64,000 bases of DNA from Ditylenchus dipsaci (GCA_004194705.1 SADC01001227.1:1550001-1614000), one strand, 5' to 3'. Numbered from the stretch's first letter, positions 57,101-63,890 are shown. Translations and numbers: made by a program. Notes: generated by a model not told the origin, from the letters alone.

Positions 57101-57282
57101 GGATTTGAGGAAGCTTGAATAGCCGCTCTGACATCGCCAATTTTGACAAAATTTTTGGCGCCAGCAGGCAAATCTGAAGGCAAAGAACTCATATTCAGCT
57201 CTTGCTTGCAACTAATCATACCATGGATGCCTCTCCTGATAAAGAGTGCAGCAAAGGGAAGGTGCTTTTGTATGCTGGTCAT
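24141..57282 (-). CDS. VWA8: von Willebrand factor A domain-containing protein 8 (AAA+ / MIDAS ATPase), 30 exons
   Basis: VWA8 is a mitochondrial matrix-side AAA+ ATPase in animals. Thirty exons on the minus strand align in order with the known family, giving 4,254 coding bases after nine single-base gaps are allowed for (about 1,417 residues against about 1,905 in human). The start is the ATG at 57282, whose first 25 residues ([17 protein letters not shown]...) are basic and amphipathic, fitting a mitochondrial presequence. The stop is TGA 24141-24143. Splice sites are GT-AG and phases agree throughout, apart from the exon 1/2 junction. Exon 21 joins exon 22 in phase, skipping about 490 residues that human VWA8 has between the third ATPase module and the [19 protein letters not shown] segment. 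Introns up to 6.8 kb are filled with mobile elements. Confidence 0.93.
24382..24636. mobile_element. MITE, TACCGTATTTCCTCTAATAA family, copy 1
   Basis: Terminal inverted repeats TACCGTATTTCCTCTAATAA and TTATTAGAGGAAATATGGTA begin and end with TA, as in Tc1/mariner-type MITEs. The next subterminal bases are GCGC at both ends. No coding capacity. Confidence 0.75.
24645..24878. mobile_element. MITE of the same family, copy 2 (GGCGGCC variant)
   Basis: It starts ACCGTATTTCCTCTAACAAG and ends TTATTAAAGTAAATACGGTA, only 9 bp from copy 1. The same interior order (GAGCTCTACCSATTCC, GATCTCGAGATCGA) shows common descent, but the inner palindrome changed from GCGC to GGCCGCC. Confidence 0.7.
24902..26240. 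other. VWA8 intron 29, repeats only
   Basis: AT-rich. GACGGCGATGAA/CCGTCCTTCGCCGTCC-like sequence near 24940-25000 is inverted near 25880-25925. A tRNA-like B box (GTTCGAATCCACCTGG on the minus strand, about 25522) suggests a SINE. A four-unit repeat of ACCATAAATTTACAATTCTT lies at 25411-25470. Confidence 0.5.
26982..27255. mobile_element. palindrome-array element on GGCACCGG
   Basis: Inverted termini CAGTGTTGTAAAT and ATTTACAACACTG enclose GGCACCGGCTCACGGCACC-type units in both orientations. The 8-bp flanks do not match, so the insertion type is not proven. Similar GGTGCCGGTGCGGG units occur at about 39570-39690. Confidence 0.65.
27900..28165. repeat. nested palindromes on GTGACAAATGTCAC and TTTTGGACAAATGTCCAAAA
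   Basis: Perfect palindromes GATTTTGTGACAAATGTCAC(AAAATC) and (TTTTGGA)CAAATG(TCCAAAA) alternate with GGGGGCGAAACG and its inverse. A matching block is at 30600-30650. Confidence 0.7.
28230..28300. repeat. four tandem units of ACGGTAAATTCCCC
   Basis: Four near-identical 14-16 bp direct repeats just upstream of the RPL11 copy. Related GACGGTGAATTCATC runs occur near 22455 and 46690. Confidence 0.6.
28396..29136 (+). pseudogene. RPL11: 60S ribosomal protein L11 copy with three in-frame stops, nested in VWA8 intron 28
   Basis: L11 is a large-subunit protein of the 5S RNP. Four exons (28396-28530, 28574-28723, 28769-28957, 29014-29136), all with intact GT-AG sites, splice to 198 codons ending in TAA. 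The reading matches L11 throughout ([52 protein letters not shown]) without a single frameshift. Three conserved residues are replaced by stops: TGA 28613-28615 at the Lys of SKARYTVR, TAG 28880-28882 at the Tyr of SIGIY, and TAG 29053-29055 at the Trp before FQQKYDG. Because introns are kept it is not a processed copy. It runs antisense to its host gene. A TTTCAG acceptor lies just upstream of the ATG and AATAAA follows. Most likely a recently dead DNA-level duplicate. Confidence 0.9.
29178..29183 (+). other. polyadenylation signal AATAAA after the RPL11 copy
   Basis: AATAAA 42 bases beyond the terminal TAA; shows that the duplicated unit included its 3' end. Confidence 0.6.
29184..30590. 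other. rest of the RPL11 flank within VWA8 intron 28
   Basis: Degenerate repeats of CATTTGGTC (29780-29900) and an inverted pair around CCAAGTGGTCATCCACTTGGATC (about 30005-30040 with 30245-30280). 29220-29560 resembles 25085-25330. No gene. Confidence 0.45.
30652..31875. mobile_element. palindromic element with tRNA-like ends around a CAAGCCCCC hairpin
   Basis: The whole unit is an inverted repeat. Each end carries a tRNA-derived segment with an A-box-like TGGCGCAGTGCGTAAGCGC and a B box GGTTCAATCCCACG (left 30681-30775, right inverted 31755-31855). The next layer starts GAATCCCCCCCC and ACTGATCAGGTGGAG. The core is the perfect hairpin CAAGCCCCCTGCGCCCC / GGGGCGCAGGGGGCTTG at 31265-31303. 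No coding capacity. Confidence 0.75.
31895..32530. repeat. inverted satellite of TCTGATCCGG units
   Basis: GATCCGG-type units turn over near 31960-31985 and continue as CGGATCAG units to about 32190, followed by GAGTTACTCTGGCC units. Same family as 19370-19710 in the opposite order. Confidence 0.65.
32715..32953. mobile_element. TTAA-flanked hairpin MITE, copy 2
   Basis: Bounded by TTAA. Starts TTAAAGGGCCATGGCC and ends GGCAATGTCCCTTTAA. It is inverted relative to copy 1 (14550-14788) and shares CCGCCAATTCAA and the TTGAACTTCTGTACG arms. Confidence 0.7.
34552..35990. mobile_element. hAT-type element with AATCGCA arrays
   Basis: Perfect 12-bp termini TAGAGCTGACGA and TCGTCAGCTCTA lie between TTATAAAG (34544-34551) and TTATGAAG (35991-35998), an 8-bp duplication with one mismatch. 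Both ends carry AATCGCAATCGCA-type units. The middle has TTACCGCAAAA repeats and is interrupted by a TA-flanked MITE at 35611-35845. It lies inside VWA8 intron 22. Confidence 0.8.
35611..35845. mobile_element. MITE of the TACCGTAT family, copy 3 (GACGG variant)
   Basis: Starts TACCGTATAGCCTCTATTAG and ends CTATTAGAGTTATACGGTA with TA at both ends. Inner palindrome is GACGGGC/GCCCGTC. Inserted within the hAT-type element. Confidence 0.7.
36069..36300. mobile_element. hairpin with CAGTCAAACCTCG terminus
   Basis: Begins ACAGTCAAACCTCGTCTTAA and returns as TTCGTTAAGACGAGGTTTTG. Shares TTCGTTCCCGCCTAGG with the element at 48471-48880. Tc1/pogo-like terminus. Confidence 0.55.
37153..37520. mobile_element. 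hairpin MITE, GTAGCCCTGCGAT family, in VWA8 intron 21
   Basis: Inverted arms with AAGTTTTCTTGG, CACCATCAGGGAGCCCTG and TAACGAAGTATCAGTTG. Same family as 19748-20083. It occupies most of the intron between exons 21 and 22, where the missing central part of VWA8 would be expected. Confidence 0.7.
37980..38370 (-). mobile_element. Merlin (IS1595/ISXO2-type) transposon remnant
   Basis: The minus strand at about 38166-38294 reads [20 protein letters not shown] followed by [13 protein letters not shown]. This matches the first catalytic block of Merlin transposases, where GKxVEIDE carries the first DDE Asp. Outer sequences GGTACTGATTGGGTTAGGGT and ACCCAACCCAGTAAGTACC are inverted. The frame stops at TAA 38166-38168 and the other catalytic residues are absent, so it is a dead internal deletion copy within VWA8 intron 20. 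Confidence 0.7.
38745..38815 (+). repeat. tRNA-like SINE fragment
   Basis: GGCTCAGTAGTAGAGTGGCG resembles an A box and GTGGGTTAGATTGCC a decayed B box. No clover leaf can be closed, so it is not a working tRNA. Confidence 0.4.
39978..40020. repeat. AAGTGCACCCCCC hairpin
   Basis: GAAGTGCACCCCCCCCTTGG pairs with the following GGAGGGGGGTGCACTTC. Related GTGCACCCC/GGGGTGCACTT sequences occur at 5128-5160, 38535-38560, 38712-38742 and 41515-41605, showing a dispersed family with long C or G runs. Confidence 0.65.
40361..40535. mobile_element. short hAT-type element made of GGGAATATTCCC palindromes
   Basis: Termini TAGAGTTG and CAACCCTA (one mismatch) sit between identical 8-bp duplications GATATAAC (40353-40360 and 40536-40543). 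Nearly the whole 175 bp is overlapping copies of the palindrome CCGGGAATATTCCCGG. Confidence 0.85.
40575..40870. repeat. copy of the CAAGCCCCC hairpin family
   Basis: Contains GAGCCTCTATACGCATTTTTG, the palindrome AAGCCCCCTGCGCTCCC / GGGGCGCAGGGGCTTGG and the ACACCCACATACCTTAGAC tail seen at 12555-14140 and 30652-31875. Confidence 0.65.
43350..43595. repeat. inverted arrays of ACTCGCCAACG
   Basis: About seven ACTCGCCAACG units (43353-43462) face inverted GTTGGCGAGTTT units (43522-43585). Same design as the other motif-array elements; no target duplication identified. Confidence 0.65.
44766..45628 (+). mobile_element. Helitron-like non-autonomous element with tandem interior
   Basis: Begins A/TCTCTATATATTATTTGG and ends with the hairpin GGCGCC-GATA-GGCGCC followed by CTAG/T, the TC...CTRR plus 3' hairpin design of Helitrons inserting between A and T. 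A second similar 5' start lies at 44066, preceding about three degenerate 185-bp direct repeats (44100-44600). The interior has two 170-bp direct repeats (44890-45235) and the minisatellite at 45358. A similar 3' end is at 21976-22002. Confidence 0.55.
45358..45460. repeat. GGCGAGGATA minisatellite
   Basis: About ten units of a 10-bp repeat GGCGAGGATA with minor variants, within the Helitron-like element. Confidence 0.8.
47733..47889. mobile_element. Tc1/pogo-type MITE
   Basis: Termini TACAGTCAAACCTCGATAAG and TTTATCGAGGTTCAACTGTA with TA at each end, 157 bp, in VWA8 intron 10. CAGTnnAACCTCGATAA is a common terminus of pogo/Tigger-like elements. Confidence 0.7.
48471..48880. mobile_element. 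hairpin element, AAAGTTCGTTCCCGCCTAGG family
   Basis: ACAGTCGAACCTGGACATAA begins the left arm. AAAAGTTCGTTCCCGCCTAGG and GTCCCAAATATTGCAATGAT return inverted near 48760-48855. Relative of 36069-36300. Confidence 0.65.
49436..49975. mobile_element. GTAGCCCTG hairpin MITE interrupted by a CAAGCCCC-family fragment
   Basis: Left arm (CACCGTCAGGTATCCCTGTG, then ATGCTAGTTTCT) stops at about 49524. The matching right arm (AGAAACTAGAATCACAGG, then CTACCTGACAGTG) starts at about 49870. Between them lies TGTGCGCATTTCAACTCC... to GAGCTCCAATGACC, a degraded copy of the CAAGCCCC hairpin family. Confidence 0.65.
52111..52268. mobile_element. MITE of the TACCGTATTTCC family, copy 4
   Basis: Near-perfect termini TACCGTATTTCCTCTAATAA and TTATTAGAGGAAATACGGTA, 158 bp, the shortest copy. 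Confidence 0.75.
52276..52572. mobile_element. hairpin element of CAAATTGGGCC units with 8-bp duplication
   Basis: Termini GGGGAGGAGAAGAATGGGCC and its exact inverse are flanked by ATTACGAT (52268-52275 and 52573-52580). The interior is tandem CAAATTGGGCCAAT/GCGCC units that invert at the middle. Confidence 0.8.
53132..53359. mobile_element. TTAA-flanked hairpin MITE, copy 3
   Basis: Starts TTAAAGGACCAGTGCCGTCT and ends GCAATGCCTTTTAA. Diverged relative of 14550-14788 and 32715-32953. Confidence 0.6.
54345..54633. mobile_element. palindromic tRNA-derived SINE pair
   Basis: Left arm: AAAAGTGGCTTCCATGGCGC, A-box-like CAGTGCGTAATTGC, B-box-like GGTTCAATCACACGTGG, TTTAGAGGTAATTAGAC. The right arm returns GTCTAATTACC-like sequence, CCACTACGTGGGATTGAACC and AAAAAACGCGAGC. 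Same tRNA-like sequence as the ends of 30652-31875, here without the central hairpin. Confidence 0.7.
54879..56076. mobile_element. hAT-type element with inverted TTTTGGCCGTAAA arrays
   Basis: Imperfect termini AGGATAATATTTAAAATTGG and CAAA(A)TTATATACCACCCT are flanked by the 8-bp duplication ATGGTTTA (54871-54878 and 56077-56084). The left end (54895-55040) has TTTTGGCCGTAAA units and the right end (55910-56060) has the inverse, typical of hAT subterminal transposase sites. The 850-bp centre has an 87-codon frame on the minus strand (55644-55907) that I do not recognise. Confidence 0.75.
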
Positions 57283-59319
57283 TGAATAAGAAGTAGACAA
57301 AACAAAAATAATCAGACACTTCACTGCCTCCTAATTCCTTCTTCACAGACAGGCAGCCGGATTGGTGTGAATAAATATGAATAATTAAGCAAGTGCACAC
57401 GCTAATAAAGAAAGCTGCACTTTTAAACGCGATATAATTATAGTTTACAAAATATTTGCGGACCCAACACAATGGGTACTCGTTTGTAGTAAAGGTCTTG
57501 CAATGAGCGCGAAATGAATAATACTTTCTAATGGGCTGCGAAAAAAAATTTTTGGTTAGAAATTTTACAATGAGATATTTGATGAGCTTTTTCATAGAAA
57601 AATTTTAAACTAATCAAAAAATTTCAGAATATTTCTGTAGATTCAATTTTTGACGCCGAGAATCGGAGGAGTTGGTTGGAGTTGGTCGGAGGAGTCGATA
57701 GCCGAAAAATTATTCTATAACCAAAAACAAGAATTCGGCATCTGTGAGTTTGCAAATGTCTCACACGCAATTGATCAGCGACTACAAAATTCGGGCTACT
57801 AATGTCGGTCCTTAAAATAATGAGTCCACAAATGACCGTCAGCAAATCCTCAGACGGATGGACAAGAATTTTCATCCTTAAAAGTTTCAAACAAACGACA
57901 AAATCTGCAAATTAAGTACTAGTCGTTGGGATGGCAACATTTGCGGACAAAATTTTGAGGATGCGTGTTTCCGGGCATGATTTTTGCGCACGAAATTTTG
58001 TGGACGAGATTTTGCGGATCCAATCTTGCTTACAAAAGCATTGCGGACGAGGGTTTGCGGACAATATTTATATATGAATAGATCTCATTCTGCATGATTT
58101 CCTAGATCTCAGTCGCAGTCACATTGCGTATGCAAAATTTCGTCCGCAACTATTGATCCGCGAAAGTGTGTGACCATTTTGATTCGTTCATTTCTATCTG
58201 TCTAAAAAGGACATTCTGATAAAGCAAGTCTTTTATAAGATGATAGTCTACTCTTCATACTAGCATACACGAGTAAAATAATGAAGGTTATAATAAGCGG
58301 AACAACTTTAGATAAAAAAATGAAAAAAAAGAGGTTTTAGGTGTCTAGTCCATTACTTCGATCACAAGTTTTTTCAAAGCTGATTTTTGGGCCACCGACA
58401 GATTGAGACAGTTCAAATTGAGAAAATGACGATTGAGACAAACTCATCGGTCTTATTCGGCAAATATTTGAATAGAAAAAGTTATGGGCAGGTTCTTTCT
58501 AGTAAATTATTGTTCGATTTACTCAAGGATTCTCCCAAGGAGCTTACTCCAGATCCTTGCCAAGTATTTGCCGAATAAGGCCGATGATTTTGTCTCAATC
58601 GTCATTGTCTCAATTTGAATTGTCTCAATCTGTCGCTGGCCGATTTTTGAATAAACGTTTTCACAAAGCTTCTTTGGCTAACAAGAGGCTAGAAAACTTT
58701 TTAATTTTTTTGAAGGTTTTGGAATTGTTACAATTGTTTCGGTCATAAAAAGATATGCAACCTATCATATTCTCAAGCGCAGTTTAACAAAGACGGGTGT
58801 TTAAACGTTTTTGTAAATACTACCAGACAAAGTCCAAAACATTTGCCTCTTTTTTATAGATTTCGCCCAATTTGGCGTTGATATTTTTATAGATTAGGAA
58901 AGACTTACCGTATATGCTCTAACTGAGCTCTACTTGTTTTAGCCCTACTCTGATCTTAGCCAAGAATAGATATTTTGCATATCTGTTTTCTGCGTTCTCT
59001 TAATCCCCACAAAGTATAACAATTTTGCTTTTTCGATTTTGGTTGAGCATCCGAGAATCTCGAGATTGACATACATTTTTTCCATTAGGGATTTAAAAAA
59101 AACCTTGTATGGTTCTATTTGGTGTATACGATATTCGAAAATTGAAAAAGACAAGGAAAGAAAATAGAATTTTGACTACTTCTTTGTTTCCTTTTCGGTA
59201 TATGCTCAAACACAAAAGTACATGTGCACTAGTGCACAAGGTCCAAAGCTTATTGATTATCATACCCATTTGTCACTTATTTGGAAAATAGTTCAACAAT
59301 AAGTTTTATTTTCTTTAAA
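57283..59319. other. intergenic region between RPL37 3' end and VWA8 5' end
   Basis: Contains presumed VWA8 5' UTR/promoter (no TATA box evident) and a hairpin at 58388-58640: CCACCGACAGATTGAGACAG ... CTGTCTCAATCTGTCGCTGG, with an inner TATTCGGCAAATATTTG palindrome. No other gene seen. Confidence 0.5.
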
Positions 59320-59365
59320 TCAACAGTTTTTATTCAACAAACAATATGAAGAAAGGCGGATAGAT

Positions 59366-60768
59366 CTATTTGTTGCTGACTTGTTTTTGGCTGTAGTGCC
59401 CTCGCGGAAACCATTACGGAAGCGACGGTGCACAATCTTCAAGTAGCGCATTCTACCAGTGCCTGGAAAATTAGTTGTACAGCCAGTTAAACTCGGGTTT
59501 TCGGTGGTTTTTTTTATTTAAAAATAAAAAACAACATAAAGATTTTGAAAAGAAAACTGTGGTTGTCTTCCGGAGCACCACTTTACCACTTTTCCACAAA
59601 ATTTGGGACTTATTTGGCCAGACTCTTTTCCTCGGTGCCCTCTTGCAGCTAGTCCTCGTCTTTTTGCAGATCATTTAAATTTGTGCAGCTGATACACACG
59701 GGGGACGAACACTTTCAAAAAAATTTTATTTTTTTGCAAATGTGGTCTATTTCTACCGTGTTTTTTTACCATGTTTTGAGCAACTTCGCGAAAAATAATG
59801 TTTTTCGTAAAAAAGTTGCCTTGGGGGACCAAGGTAGCCCGAAATTTTTGTGTACCTAAAATGTGCCTTGGTTCTCCAAGTCAATTTTGTGCAATTTTCA
59901 CGAAAATTCTCAAAGCGTGGTGAAAAAAATCGTAGAAAAAGTATTAGACAATATTTGAAAATTTTAAAAAAAAATGGTAAGTGTTTTATCCGCCAGTGGG
60001 TCGGAAAAAACGTAGATAGCTGCATAAAAACGTAAATCAGCTGCAAAAAGATGTGAATAAGCTGCAAATAAAGATTTGCCCTCGCAAAAGCATTCAAAAC
60101 ATGTTTTTCACTTTTTATATTTGAAAAACATGTTTTTTTCACTTGAACGATAAAAAATGGTTGACCGAAAACAGACTTTTCGCCTTAAAGTAAACCCCAA
60201 ATTATGCTCACCGAAAACTCATGAATTTCGCAATCACATCTAAACAGTGATGTTCGCATTTTATTAAATCCGTGGTTTCTTCCATTTCCGATATTTATGA
60301 CTTTTTGATAAAAGAAGTTATGATTTTCGAATTCTCTGTTTCTTTTTGAAAAGCAAAAAATGTCAAAGAACACTGTTCCAAGAAAAAAACTGGTAAAAAG
60401 TTGTTAGACCAAAAAAGAAGACGAAGTTGAAAGCAATTTTCTCAAATTTATAAATCCACTTTTTCAAAGTTGACCAAAAATTTACCAGTAGTGCGTCGTC
60501 GAATGGACTAAAATTACTCATTAATTAAACCATAATTAAAAAAACATTTTATCGCATACCTTGACGGACCACTGGTAAGTGCGCTTTCTAGCAGCTGGGT
60601 AGGCACAAGAACTGCAGGTATGTTTTTGGATGTGGTAGGAGGAGCGTCCTAAAGCATTCAAAAGTCAACTATGGTCAAAAAACACCCTTAAAAATTGCTC
60701 ACCACATCGACGGCACAAAGTGTGGGTCTTGTTGTGACGTTTACCGAACGAAGTGGTTCCTTGGTCAT
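59366..60768 (-). CDS. RPL37: 60S ribosomal protein L37 (eL37), four exons
   Basis: A zinc-binding large-subunit protein. Exons: 60703-60768, 60560-60648, 60486-60507 (22-nt microexon), 59366-59462. Together they read [40 protein letters not shown] and [20 protein letters not shown]. The four zinc-ligand cysteines (CRRC, CSSC) are intact. After ATGACCAAG one base is missing (60759-60760): adding a G restores [11 protein letters not shown]. Near the end another base is missing before TAG 59366-59368; as written, the frame runs on to TGA at 59320. With both gaps allowed the protein has 91 residues, the normal length. Most likely a working gene with two assembly errors. Confidence 0.9.
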
Positions 60769-61740
60769 TTTGGCAAACTAGGAATTTTAATATAAATTTA
60801 GCTAATTATTCTTTTTGTTTTCAATAAGTGCAAGAGTCAGGTGGGGGAGCGAGGTGATACATTCAAACATCGACCACCTCAAGCTTGTCCACGCCAAGTG
60901 TCCGACATTTTTTCACCTCGATTTCGGGCAAAAAACCTAAAAAAATTGAGGTAAAAAAGCGTCGGATCCTGGGCGGGGACGAACTTGAGGTGAGGGTCAT
61001 CACCACTTTACCAAGGTTTGACTGTTTTGGCATTTTTGAACAAAAATAGCTTGGGCAGAAGAAGAGTGGGGAAATTTAAATTGGGAAACAAATAGGGGAA
61101 AAGTCCTTGGCGTTATTCGACAAATATTTGCCGAATAACGCCAAGGATTTTTCACCTATTTGTTTGTTCACAACAGTTGAAGTTGGAGTCACAATTATAG
61201 TGGGAGTAAAATTTTATTGTGAACACTACTCCGACTACAACTCCAAATATTGTGAACAAGCCATAAAAATTAAACTAAACTGTGACGCAAAACTTACTCA
61301 CGCTGAACTCACAGAATAATTATTCTTCAAAAAGTTAAATGCTGAAAAATCTGTCTTTAATTTTGAAGCAAATTTTTACGTTTTTTTTTGGGTTGCTAAA
61401 ATCACCGTGTCGCCTCAAGCTGATTATTGGAATATACTTTTTAAAAACAGCAAAATTTCAGGACTAACCTAGTATTGATCAATATTGTAAAGTGGTTTGA
61501 AAAACACGCGATATACACACATAGTGTTGAAAAAGAAAAGTTATTGAAATTAACAAAACCAAATTTGCAAAGACGTTTTTTCCAAAAAATCGATTTTATA
61601 CATTTATGATACTTACAGGTGAAACAAACAAAGAAAAGTCAGATCTATTTGAAGGTTTAAAAACTGCTACTAAAACACAATGGCAATTCTGCTTTGAACC
61701 CAATTTATCATATAAGTTAAGATGCCAAAGATGTCATGGA
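60769..61740. other. upstream region of RPL37
   Basis: Degenerate CAAACMTCGACCACCTCAAG arms (60862-61025) related to the Tc1/pogo-type termini, and a perfect stem CCTTGGCGTTATTCG / CGAATAACGCCAAGG at 61098-61137. No gene. Confidence 0.5.
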
Positions 61741-63641
61741 TCAGCGTTTGCGCTGCGAAAACCATGAGAATAAGGCAATCAGCACACCTCCGATACCTAA
61801 ATAATTATGAAAAAAATTAAGTAAAATGCTTTTGAGCTACTTTTCAAAATTTCGCTTGTGTGGGATGCCTAAGGTTATAATCGCTCTAGCTGCATGACAA
61901 CTTTCGGGTAAAATTGCGACTCGCTACAAATTGTGACTCGCTACAGTTTTGAATTTTTTAATTTTATTTTTTTGACTGTTTTTTTGCATGTTCTTTTAAC
62001 TTTTTTTTAACTTAGGCCTTAGGCTTAGGTAAGGGTAGGCCAGCGCACGTTAGGACGGACTCAAATGTATGTCCCAGACTGAGCACCAAAACGCGCCAAT
62101 TTGAAAAAACTGTAGCGAGTCACAATTTGGAGCGATTCGAATGTCAGTCAACTTTCGGTCTCTTCCCTTTTTTGAGTTTGCCGTTGACGTCATATTGCAA
62201 TCTGGGCATAGGTTTAGATTTTAATGTGCGAAAATATTTTTCTTGATGTTTTTGCAATTTTTTAGCTTTATATATCTTTGATATAAGAGCCTTACATGTA
62301 AACCTTATTCATTATGCTGTTCAAATAATAAAGTTCGCCAAAAATACTTCAGAGCACTTTACAGGGTGTTCCAAAATTTTTCTGACACTTTTAAAAGGTC
62401 ATAAATTTTTTCACAGACCGAATTTTTTATTTCTGTAAAAGCACATCGGCTCAGCTTTTGATCACAATTTTTTTGTGTATAAAGTCAAAAACACGATTTT
62501 TGCTTAGTCCTCCCTGTGGTTTTGGCCTTATCCATCCAGAGACCATCCATTGAGTCCAAACCTCAGGGGTTACCAAGCAAAAATCGTGTTTTTGACTTTA
62601 TATACCGAAAAATTGTCATCAAAAGCTGAGGCGATCTGCGTTTACAGAAATAAAAAATTCGGCCTGTGAAAAAAGTTATGAGCGTTTTAAAATGTCAGAA
62701 AAAATTTGAAACATACTGTACTGAATATATTTTAACAACGACTTTAACGCCGGCGTTTGTTTTTATTACGGAGTGACGCCTTTTAAACGCCGGCGTTTGT
62801 TTAGATTGCGGCGTAACGCCTCTCAAACGCCGGCGTTAGAACAATCCTGTAAACGTCTACGCACCTGCAAACTGCAATATTGGTTCTTTTATGGCCATTT
62901 CTAATATAGCTCTTCAAATTTATGCTATAAGTTATATCACGGGCCATTCGGACAGGCATTGGTTGGTTTTGAATTTTGAAAATGTCTTCGGGTCTGGTTG
63001 GTCCTGTTCATTCGGGCCCGTAGACAGATCTGGTCGGGCTACCGCCAGTGCTGGCATTTCAAATGGGTTTAATTATATAGATAATCCATAAATGAAGGTT
63101 TTTTGTCACAAATTTTTTTTTTATTTGACATTAGATTTTATATCCAAACTTTTCGGGTAACTAAATAAACAAAAACTGGCTCCAAAATGGCCCCGGGAGG
63201 CAAAATTTGAGGCTCCGGATCTGGCTTCCGGCTACGTCGATACAAACTTTCCGCTCCGGATCTGGCTCCCGGTTCCTTCGGGGTAAATTTTTCGGTCCGG
63301 ATCTGGCTCCCGGTTCCTTCGGGTAAATTTTTCGGTCCGGATCTGGCTCCGGCTCGGAGCCGGAGCAGAGCCAGAGCGGAGCCGGAGCGGAGCGGATTGC
63401 CAGCACTGGCTACCGCTACAAAACTATAGATAAAATAAAGTGACAGAAGTGTCTTTTATTGGCTCAATTATTGTTCATTTTTAAAACCTGATTGCACATA
63501 TGGATCCTTTTAATTGTAATGTTATTAATAATGAGATAAAGCCATTATAAAAATTACCGAGACTAAACCAGAATCCTCTATCACGACTGTGGCGGCGAAT
63601 ATTCTCATCTTCCAACTCCATCACTCTGGTAGAAAGCCTTC
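61741..63641 (-). CDS. tail-anchored membrane protein, last two exons
   Basis: Exon 63558-63641 (acceptor TTTAAG, donor G/GTAATT) and exon 61741-61796 join in phase: RLSTRVMELEDENIRRHSRD, RGFWFSLG, then IGGVLIALFSWFSQRKR and TGA. The product ends with a short coiled coil, a single hydrophobic segment of about 16 residues and a basic tail, the plan of tail-anchored proteins. The layout recalls Mff/Tango11-type mitochondrial fission adaptors, but the similarity is too short to name it. Upstream exons lie beyond 63641 or outside the window. The intron carries a hairpin, a palindrome array and a hAT-type element. Confidence 0.5.
62365..62720. mobile_element. hairpin MITE with ACAGGGTGTTCCAAA terminus
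   Basis: Arms of about 150 bp: TTTTTCTGACACTTTTAAAA, ACCGAATTTTTTATTTCTGT and AAAAACACGATTTTTGC return inverted by 62700. ACAGGGTGTTCC is a frequent Tc1/mariner-MITE end. Confidence 0.65.
62745..62845. repeat. three copies of palindrome AACGCCGGCGTT
   Basis: Perfect 12-bp palindromes at about 62750, 62790 and 62829, spaced about 40 bp apart, with GGAGTGACGCC/GGCGTAACGCC between. Confidence 0.7.
63046..63408. mobile_element. hAT-type element with GGATCTGGCTCC array
   Basis: Perfect 11-bp termini CAGTGCTGGCA and TGCCAGCACTG are flanked by the 8-bp duplication GCTACCGC (63038-63045 and 63409-63416). The right two thirds is a tandem of about 43-bp units on CCGGATCTGGCTCCCGGTTCC ending in GGAGCCGGAGCGGAGC. 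Confidence 0.85.
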
Positions 63642-63794
63642 CTTAAATTAATTTTTACTTCAATAACACATCCAACAAGGAAGGGACCTTGACTGTGACC
63701 TGTGGTTTTTTTCAATAAAATTTTTATGCGCCTATTATTGTATAGCGTGCCAAATCCCATGTGAATATTGTAAGGGAGGCACATAGCAGAGAAA

Positions 63795-63890
63795 TAAGAA
63801 ACAGGCCTGGGGCGACCCGATAGCTCAAATGGTTACAGCGCCGACTTTTAGGAGGATATCGTGGGATCGCACTTTTCCCAGGCCTGTACA
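63795..63890 (+). repeat. tRNA-derived SINE head
   Basis: GATAGCTCAAATGGTTACAGC fits an A box and GTGGGATCGCACTTTTCCC a degenerate B box, with CAGGCCTG(GG) flanks pairing. The anticodon arm cannot be folded normally, so a SINE rather than a working tRNA. Confidence 0.55.

Larger units (their letters stand above)
50211..57282 (-). other. VWA8: VWA8 exons 1-7: presequence and first AAA+ module
   Basis: Exons: 57079-57282, 56889-57045, 53855-53965, 53725-53789, 53566-53668, 50505-50626, 50211-50453. Exon 2 has [13 protein letters not shown], the degenerate Walker A that lacks GK as in other VWA8 proteins. Exon 3 has [17 protein letters not shown], exon 4 the Walker-B-like [11 protein letters not shown] and exon 5 [20 protein letters not shown]. 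Exon 6 ends in the conserved TLDPPLR and exon 7 continues SRFQGR. Single-base gaps: at the exon 1/2 junction (57045), near 56907 and near 50234. Confidence 0.9.

Noticed and set aside
61107..61319. 70-codon plus-strand frame near RPL37
   Set aside because: It begins inside a perfect hairpin and shows no similarity to a known protein.
63795..63890. Functional tRNA gene
   Set aside because: A- and B-box-like sequences exist, but no proper anticodon stem or acceptor stem can be formed.
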